Below are positions 56,895 through 64,000 of a stretch of 64,000 nt of DNA, piece by piece. The stretch covers positions 1,891,520 to 1,955,519 of the forward strand of contig OY741271.1 in assembly GCA_963514095.1 (NCBI GenBank), given 5' to 3'. A model generated the notes under the pieces. The model saw only the letters and a program-made list of their open reading frames with translations. It did not search any database and was not told the DNA's origin. The translations under genes were made by a program, and so were the position numbers. The stretch comes from Eutrigla gurnardus. Lineage: Eukaryota; Chordata; Actinopteri; Perciformes; Triglidae. Within the stretch, counting starts at the first letter, position 1; each line of letters starts with the position of its first letter.

Positions 56895-58850
56895 ATGACA
56901 AAAGTGCTTTTATCAGTCAGCTATTTACAACTGAATCCCTCTGAGTATCTGGGAAGAAGATTCAGAGCTGCACATCTTCGCGCTCGACATGAAATCCATA
57001 ATTTTCTGGACACACAGCTCAGACGAACATCACCAGTTTCCAAACAGGTACGTGTGTGGCCAGAGGACAGCACGGCTGCACTCCAGGACTGCTTTGAAAC
57101 TACAGACTGGGATATGTTCAAGCAGGCAGCCACATACAACAACCACACAGACATTCAAGAATATGCAGACACGGTTGCAAGTTACATCAGCAAATGCATT
57201 GATGATGTGACCCACACGAAATATATTAACGTCCGGGCAAACCAGAAGCCATGGCTGACAGGGGAGGTCCACAGGCTGCTGAAGGCCCGCAACATCGCCT
57301 TCAGAGCCGGGAATCCAGCTGGTCTCAGAGCGGCCAGAGCCAACCTGTCCGGAGGCATCCGGAAAGCCAAGCGCCAGTACACCAGCAGAGTCTCAGCTCA
57401 CTTCAGTGACAGCAGAGACACAAGAAGCCTGTGGCAGGGGATTAGGACCATCACGGACTATAAACCCCCACCACAGACCTGCGCTGATGACATCACTCTG
57501 CTGAATAACCTCAACAGCTTCTTCGCAAGGTTTGAAGCACCCAACAGCACACCGCCACAAAAAACCAAGATCTGGGCCTCAGCCCCTCCCTCTGCAACTG
57601 GCTGCTGGACTTCCTCACAGCCAGACCACAGCGTGTTCGGGTCGGCAGCAACACATCCGACACCGTTGTGCTGATCACGGGGGCGCCCCAAGGATGTGTG
57701 CTCAGCCCCCTGCTCTTCACCCTGCTGACCCACGACTGCACACCCCACCACAGCTCCAACCACATCATCAAGTTTGCGGACGACACGACAGTGGTGGGTC
57801 TCATCAGCAACAACGATGAGACCCACTACAGACAGGAGGTTTCCCAGCTGGCCACGTGGTGCCAGGACAACAATCTCTTCCTCAACGTGGGGAAAACGAA
57901 AGAGATCGTTGTCGACTTCAGGAGAAGCGTCACCCAGCCCCCCCAACCACTGACCATCAACGGTGCTGCTGTGGAGCAGGTGAGCAGCACCAAGTTTTTG
58001 GGGGTACACATCGCTGAGGACCTCTCCTGGAGGAGCAACACCACGGCTGTAATCAAGAAAGCCCAGCAGCGCCTCTACTTCGTCCGTAAACTAAAGAAGT
58101 TTAAAGCCCCCACACTCATCACGCTCACCTTCTACCGAGGCGCCATTGAGAGCATCCTCAGCAGTTGCATCACAGTGTGGTTTGGAAGCTGCACTGCAGC
58201 CAACCGCAAGTCCCTGCAGCGCATCGTGAACACTGCTGAGAGGATCATTGGTGCCTCACTCCTGTCCCTACAGGACATCTACAACACCCGCCTCACCCGC
58301 AAAGCACTCCGCATTGTGGGTGAACCATTCCATCCGGCCCACAAACTTTTCAGCCTCCTGCCTTCAGGAAGAAGGTTCCGCAGCATCCGGTCTGGCACCA
58401 ACAGACTCAAAAACAGCTTTTTCCCCCAGGCTGTTAGGATGCTGAACTCTCTCCCCTCCCTACCCCCTACCCCCCCTGGATCTGGACTTTAACCCCACCC
58501 CCCACCCCCGACACAATTGGACAATCAACAAGCACAAAGACACTTTAAAAGACACTTTACAGTCCTGTTTACTACTGACTCTTGTCAGTCCCGGTTTACA
58601 TTTTTAATTCTATTTATTCTGCACTTTTTGCACTAGTGTACCAACACTGTTTACTTTACATTTCATACACTTTACATATTTATACTGTTTTTATACTTAT
58701 AGTTAGATTGTTGTGTTGTTACATGTTATCTGTTATTTGTTTATTATTTGTTGTTGAATGTCTGTGTGTCAGCGACACTGTGGACCTTGAGAAAATGGTA
58801 TCTCGTTTTCCTGTATGTGTACATATGTGAAAATGACAATAAAAGTTGTT
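56895..58850 (+). pseudogene. L2-like LINE with central RT deletion
   Basis: The first frame (56895-57674) covers the region before RT (WDMFKQAATYNNHTDIQEYA; QKPWLTGEVHRLLKARNIAF). The sense then jumps, between about 57565 and 57600, to LCNWLLDFLTARPQRVRVGS, so RT fingers and motif A are deleted. The second frame (57668-58492) holds TGAPQGCVLSPLLFTLLTHD, FADDTTVVG (57774-57800), FLNVGKTKEIVVDFRR and LLPSGRRFRSIRSGTNRLKN. The 3' UTR ends GAAAATGACAATAAAAGTTG followed by a (TTG)n tail. Confidence 0.9.
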
Positions 58851-59090
58851 GTTGATTGTTGTTGTTGTTGTTGATTGTTGTTGATTGTTGATTTAGTAGT
58901 AGTAGTAGTGTTAACAGTCTTAGTAGTAGTATTATTAACAGCAGTAGTATTATTTACAGTAGTAGAAGTAGTATTAACAGTGTTAGTAGTATTACCAGTA
59001 GTAGTATTAACAGTAGTAGTAGTAGTAGTATTAACAGTGTTAGTAGTAGTATTAACAGTATCAATAGTATTCATAGTGTTAGTAGAAGTA
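58850..59090. repeat. (TTG)n and (TAG)n microsatellite tract
   Basis: LINE tail TTG repeats pass into imperfect (TAG)n with interspersed TATTAACAG. Open frames through it are artefacts. Confidence 0.9.
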
Positions 59091-59159
59091 GTAAAGTGAG
59101 GTTTGTCTTCTCATGGGTTTTTGTCTTGTGAATTTCCAGTTTTATTTTGAAAAATAACT

Positions 59160-59829
59160 CCCCTCTCGTTTCAGGTCACTTGCCCTTCCTCATGTGTTTA
59201 CGGTCTGACGTCTCCCCTGATCCCTGATTGTTTTGCCTGTTGCCCATTATCTTCATGTGTCTTATAGTCCGCGTCTCCCTTTGTCCTGAGCCCGAGTATA
59301 TCGTCCGTCCATGTATCTCCAGTCTGTTTTCTCGTCCACAGTCCACGCCAAGAATCCCATGCGTTTGTATGATCTAGATTTCTCGCTTTCCTCTAACAGA
59401 GTGATTTTTTGTTGTATTATTTTGGTCAGCTCTAGAGGAGCTAGTTTTTTGTAGCCTTGTAGTTATCTCTATTGGAGTGTCTTTACTTTGTACCTTTTTA
59501 GCTCTAGTGTAGCGCAGTTTACGTTTATAGCCTTGTGTTTTTCCTCCGTTGGAGTGATTTAAATTTTTGTAAATTCCATAGTTAATCCACAGAGTAGAGT
59601 AGTCTCAGCCTTTTTCTTTGCCTCCCTTGGGAGTGATTTTTCGTTATCATTTTCCGGTTAAGGTTCTTGTGTTTTGTTAGTGTTTTCACAGTTCTCAGTT
59701 TTTCGTCTTTTTAGTCAGAGTGTTTCATAGCCTGTTTATTTTCACTCTGTCAAGGGAAGATTGAAATAAAGAGCTGCCTGAGCTGCTCAACCTCTGCATC
59801 TGCGTCCTCTTTCAGTCCAGGCTTAACAT
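59160..59829 (+). mobile_element. LTR-like block, ends uncertain
   Basis: T-rich pyrimidine sequence with repeated TTGGAGTG-type phrases, a GAAATAAAGAG signal at about 59763 and an end-like CAGGCTTAACA at 59819-59829. It resembles a fish Gypsy LTR; the start and a duplication were not found. Confidence 0.4.
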
Positions 59830-59839
59830 CATCTAAACT

Positions 59840-60394
59840 CCAAGCTTGTGTTGATGACATACAATCATGGACGACCTGCAATTTCCTGATGTTAAACTTG
59901 GATAAAACGGAAGTTATTGTACTTAAACTCCTCCGAAGCTAGAATATAGCTACTATTGATGGGATTGCCATCGCCTCAAATACTATTGTAAGAAACCTTG
60001 GAGTTATCTTTGACCAGGACCAGAATAGAATTTAAAATCCTTCTCCTCACTTACAAGGCTCTTAATGGTCAGGGACCATCATATCTTAAAGAGCTCATTA
60101 AACCCTACTATCCTGCCAGAGCACTGCGCTCTCAGAATAAAGGCTTACTTGTAGTTCCTAAAGTCTCCAAAATTAGAACAGGGGCCAGAGCTTTCAGCCA
60201 TCAAGCTCCTCTTCTGTGGAACCGTCTTCTGGTTCTGGTTCGGGAGGCAGACACTGTTCCCACATTTAAAAGCAGGATTAAAACTTCTCTTTGACACCGC
60301 TTATAGTTAGGGCTGGCTCAGGTTTGCCCTGAGCCAGCTCTAAGTTAAGCTGATGTAGGCCTAGACTGCCGGGGGATTATAGTGGCACACTGAG

Positions 60395-60431
<37 letters not shown>

Positions 60432-60645
60432 TTCTCTCTCTGTTGTATGTTCCCCGGAGTCCCTGTGCTTTCTCGTCTAGCAGGTCTCCCTGGACTGCGG
60501 TGGAACCTGATCCGAACAGCACCGATGCTGTGGTCTTGTTTGACTATTACCGCAAGTATTTTTAAGGCGGCTGACTATTGATTAAAGTAATTGACTAAAA
60601 TCAGCATCTCTACTGTTACTAACTGGACTACTCCTGGATAACTCC
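59840..60645 (+). pseudogene. L2-like LINE fragment with 3' UTR
   Basis: CVDDIQSWTTCNFLMLNLDK then TEVIVLKLL (stop), NLGVIFDQD, a deletion, then EFKILLLTYKALNGQGPSYL and GARAFSHQAPLLWNRLL to a stop at 60294. The 3' UTR contains a (CT)n tract (60401-60440) and the block shared with 55035-55180 (TTTTTAAGGCGGCTGACTAT). Confidence 0.8.
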
Positions 60646-60649
60646 AATT

Positions 60650-60985
60650 ACAGTAGTAGTAGTAGTAGTAGTATTAACAGTGTTAGTAGTATTAACAGTA
60701 GTAGTAGTTGTATTGATAGTAGTAGCAGTATAACAGTTGTAGTAGTATTTCCAGTAGTAGTAGTATTGACAGTAGTAGTAGTACAACAGTAGTAGTAGTA
60801 TTGACAGTAGTAGTAGTATTAACACTAGTAGTAGTATAACAGTAGTAGTAGTATTGACAGTAGTAGTAGTAGTACTGACAGTAGTAGTAGTATTGACAGT
60901 AGTAGTAGTATAACAGTAGTAGTAGTATTGACAGTAGTAGTAGTATAACAGTAGTAGTAGTATTGACAGTAGTAGTAGTATACGT
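60650..60985. repeat. (TAG)n microsatellite/minisatellite
   Basis: TAGTAGTAG runs separated by ATTGACAG or TATAACAG, giving a ~21-24 bp higher-order period. Confidence 0.9.
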
Positions 60986-61037
60986 ATTAGCAGTAATTGC
61001 AATACATTAAAACAAGTGAATTGTGTGATACTTGTAA

Positions 61038-61255
61038 GGTATAATATTGTGGGATGCTTTGATGTAAGTTGTAATATTGTGGGATACTTTGATATAAGGT
61101 ATAATATTGTGGGATACTTTGATATAAGGTATAATATTGTGGGGTACTTTGATATAAGGTATAATATTGTGGGGTACTTTGATATAAGGTATAATATTGT
61201 GGGATACTTTGATATAAGGTATAATAATATGGGATACTTTGATGTAAGGTATAAT
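61038..61255. repeat. 30-bp minisatellite (~7 units)
   Basis: Units close to GTATAATATTGTGGGATACT plus TTGATATAAG. The 30-bp length keeps a frame open on both strands (DIRYNIVGYF repeats); not treated as a gene. Confidence 0.9.
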
Positions 61256-61747
61256 CATTCTCACTACAACATGGAGAACTCACTGAGTCATTGTACACTG
61301 AGCCCTGGAGTATATCTGCTGTAATGAGAGCACCTGCTCAGCAGGTGTCGCTGTTTGCAGCGAGGCCACAAGGCTCAGTCGCCCGCTGGCCTCCTCAGCT
61401 TCACAAGCAAGAACTGACTTTTACACTTTGATTGGACTTCCACACATATGCCTCATCCTATCAGCTGGCTGGAGAGTCTGATGACATTCTAAATCTTACC
61501 ATTGGTGGAACATCCCGAGGGTGCAGCTCCTGGTGCTCAGGTAAAACCCAGTGAGTCACCATTCAACGCCGCGCCTCCTTCTCTCACCTCCCAACATCTG
61601 AATGCTGTACAGTCCTTCCTGCGTGTGTGCGCGCACACACACACACACACACACAAAACACTGTTTCATGTGTCATTGTACAGTTACTATGCAGAAATGT
61701 CTCAGTTCGATTAAAATCAGCGTTGCCATTTCCCTTCGTTTTCCCTC

Positions 61748-61790
<43 letters not shown>

Positions 61791-62480
61791 CCCAGCATGT
61801 ATTTCTGAGTATCAGTCCTGAAAATTACTTTTGTTTTTTAGTTTTGTGAAAAAGAAAATGACATCAGCATGTATTTCTATTTTGGAGGATGAAAGTGATT
61901 TTAGTATTCTTGCCTGAATTTAGACATTAATTCACTACCGAGTTGCTCCGACTTCTGCTGAGGGAAGCGTTATCATATAGCTTCCACCGCATAAAATAAA
62001 ACTTTGATCTCTGCATTGAATATTTAGTATTTTGCTAAATATTTAATATATAACATAATAGTCCATGCAAGCTGATGACTGTTGATGATGGTGACAGCCT
62101 AAAGGCCAAACTCAAGGTTTCAGAACCGTAGTCCACAAACCAATGGGCGACGTCCCCATGATGACGTCCACTTATTTGAGATGACTTCATGAATATCATT
62201 TTGAATGCAGCACCACCAGAGATAAATGGTCTCCTGAATACGCATGGAAAGACTTCCTCAGCCTGCCACTGAGAGTGAGTGGAATATTCAAATATTCAGC
62301 ACCTTCAGTGTGGAGCCAGTCCTGCGGGTGCTAGGACCCCTCCCCCGTCCCACGGCTGACCCCACTTTGAAGCCAGTCTGTCAGGAAGGGAGGGCTCATA
62401 GCTCTGGGCACATACCACTTGAACAACTCCCCCTCTGTTTACCTGTGAACTTGAACTCCATTCACAAACTGGCCGGAACA
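61256..62480. other. No gene seen; two (CA)n tracts
   Basis: (CA)n at about 61635-61655 and 61750-61790. CACCTGCTCAGCAGGTG near 61331 is a short palindrome. Otherwise unassigned. Confidence 0.6.
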
Positions 62481-62506
62481 GTGTGTGTGTGTGTGTGTGT
62501 GTGACT

Positions 62507-62556
<50 letters not shown>
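62481..62556. repeat. (GT)n microsatellite
   Basis: Long GT tract with one ACTGAGT interruption. Confidence 0.95.
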
Positions 62557-62559
<3 letters not shown>

Positions 62560-64000
62560 GAAACAGTAGCTGTGTCAGCTGCAGAGCCTTTGAACCGGCT
62601 GCTCGAGTGTAAGAAGAGGTCTCTTCCATCCCTCCCTCTCTTTATTTGCCCTGACTAAATATTTGCAGACCACCTCCCAACACACACACCAGTCAATACT
62701 TTCCATCATCATCCAATTCTTGTCCAATTGCTTTTTTGGAAGCCTTTGGACAAGGCCCTTTATCTCTACATGTGGTTGGGGAGGAAAGGTCTTAAATGTA
62801 CTTTTTTCACTGACTGCCATTGTGGGTTGAATATTTGTGGGGTTTCGTCTAACCCCACAAATTCACAGTTCTCAGTTTTTCGTCTAATGTTTAGCGGTTT
62901 AAGGACCATATGAACGCCAACCAACATATCGTGCTAGCTATATATATGAATTGTCACGTACTGAAAACCAGGCTGTAGCGATCTCTAATTGAGCCGTGGC
63001 CGTGCTAACGGTAGCTAACTCTGCTTCACTGACTTCCGTGTTAAGCAGCTAGCGGGCTAGCGGTCGCTGGCTTTGTTTACGAATTTTGCGGTCCATGGTT
63101 TGATTTACAAGGTAATTAATCTGACGTACATTATACCATTACTGTTTAAACTAACATCAACCTGTTCAGAGTTTATTAGCATTACGTCATTGGCAACACA
63201 GCAGACTGAAAATAGGCTACATGTCTACAGACCACACACTGTGTATGTGTGTTGTGTATGAATTATGCAGTTCATTCAGAAGTGTCAGAATGCTACAGTA
63301 ATGCTGGGAAAATCATGCTGTTGTCATCATGCACACGATTTCTGTGACTATTGTGGATTCCAAATGAAGACAAAGATATCACTCATACTCCTTCCCTTTC
63401 TTCTACTTTCAGAGCCCACTCAGCTATTAAGGCCAGGGTCTGTATGAGTGCTGGAAATCCTTGGAAATGCTTCAATTCAATTGCAGTGACAAGTTGTTGG
63501 ATTTTGAATAAAGTGCTGGAAAGTGTTTGAAATTGTAGTTGCATTATTTTCATGTATTATTGCTTGATCAGTGACACAATTAGATACATTTTTTCCATCC
63601 TAATTTGTCTCCCTTTATGTAGAAGGCTCTCACTAAACATAATTGTGGTAATTATGCAAAATAGCATCTGATTTGGTTAAGTAAAATAATCAGTTTGTAC
63701 ATAAACATATAGCCAAACACTTTTGCTACACCTTAAATGTTCTTAAATTACTCCAATTTGTTTCAAGTAATGCACTGACAATTTAGATTAAGTGTAATGA
63801 ACATCTTGAGTAACAATATCTAGGAGAAGCGGAGCTGAGACATTGTCAATCCAAGTCAAATCCACCTCTGAGGTGGGATCCAAATGATCCTGAAATTTTG
63901 GTATCAAGCTGATCCAGATCTCTGCGTTACATTTTGAAATACCCAAATACAGCCCTTTATCTGGATTCAAGGGAGGATTGGATTACCAAAGCTGAATCCT
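62557..64000. other. No gene seen; small perfect hairpin
   Basis: ATTTGTGGGGTT (62833-62844) and AACCCCACAAAT (62851-62862) form a 12-bp stem with a 6-base loop. The next bases, CACAGTTCTCAGTTTTTCGT, are identical to 59686-59705. The rest is unassigned. Confidence 0.55.

Noticed and set aside
61038..61255. Regularly spaced repeats resembling a CRISPR array
   Set aside because: Units are contiguous 30-bp repeats without unique spacers, in a eukaryotic transposon-rich context with no cas genes.

Overview
The window looks like repeat-dense DNA from a ray-finned (probably percomorph) fish. The evidence is the mix of elements: BEL/Pao and DIRS-type retrotransposons, many L2-like and RTE/Rex3-like LINE pieces, tRNA-derived SINEs, numerous short hAT elements with 8-bp target duplications, PIF/Harbinger-like DNA, and long (CA)n, (TAG)n and (CTGT)n tracts. 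I recognise no ordinary host protein-coding gene, rRNA or tRNA gene. Almost every long open frame belongs to a transposable element, and nearly all are broken by stops, frameshifts or deletions.

Layout. 1-7.1 kb: the 3' part of a decayed BEL/Pao retrotransposon, its gag split by a 1.67-kb Harbinger-like DNA transposon. 8.3-10.9 kb: an unclassified repeat complex with interleaved inverted repeats, a GC-rich minisatellite, ~0.63-kb direct repeats and three hairpin units. 10.9-16.1 kb: a Rex3/RTE-like LINE interrupted by an L2-like LINE and by a second retroelement, followed by a hAT element with a perfect 8-bp duplication. 16.2-19.1 kb: an L2 tail joined to a 21-bp minisatellite, itself later hit by a solo LTR and a SINE. 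19.3-27.1 kb: a multi-exon minus-strand pseudogene for an unclassified DDE-like protein with a Tudor-like C-terminus. Its flanks carry many copies of TAACAGGGTGGACA in both orientations, and it is interrupted by two hAT elements. This is the best candidate for a little-described mobile system. 27-36.5 kb: mostly unrecognised sequence with small repeat and LINE relics. 36.5-41.6 kb: a nearly full-length but inactive DIRS-type element with perfect 51-bp inverted repeats. 41.6-50 kb: Harbinger relic exons, a fish repeat split by a hAT element and an L2 fragment, and two opposed hAT copies, one carrying a SINE. 53-60.6 kb: a solo LTR with a 5-bp duplication, several L2/RTE fragments, another BED-finger hAT relic and an LTR-like block. 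60.6-64 kb: microsatellites, a 30-bp minisatellite and unassigned sequence.

The parts do not form a pathway. They form a stratigraphy: clean target duplications let many insertion events be ordered in time. Family names rest on motifs and terminal structure read by eye; no database search was possible.
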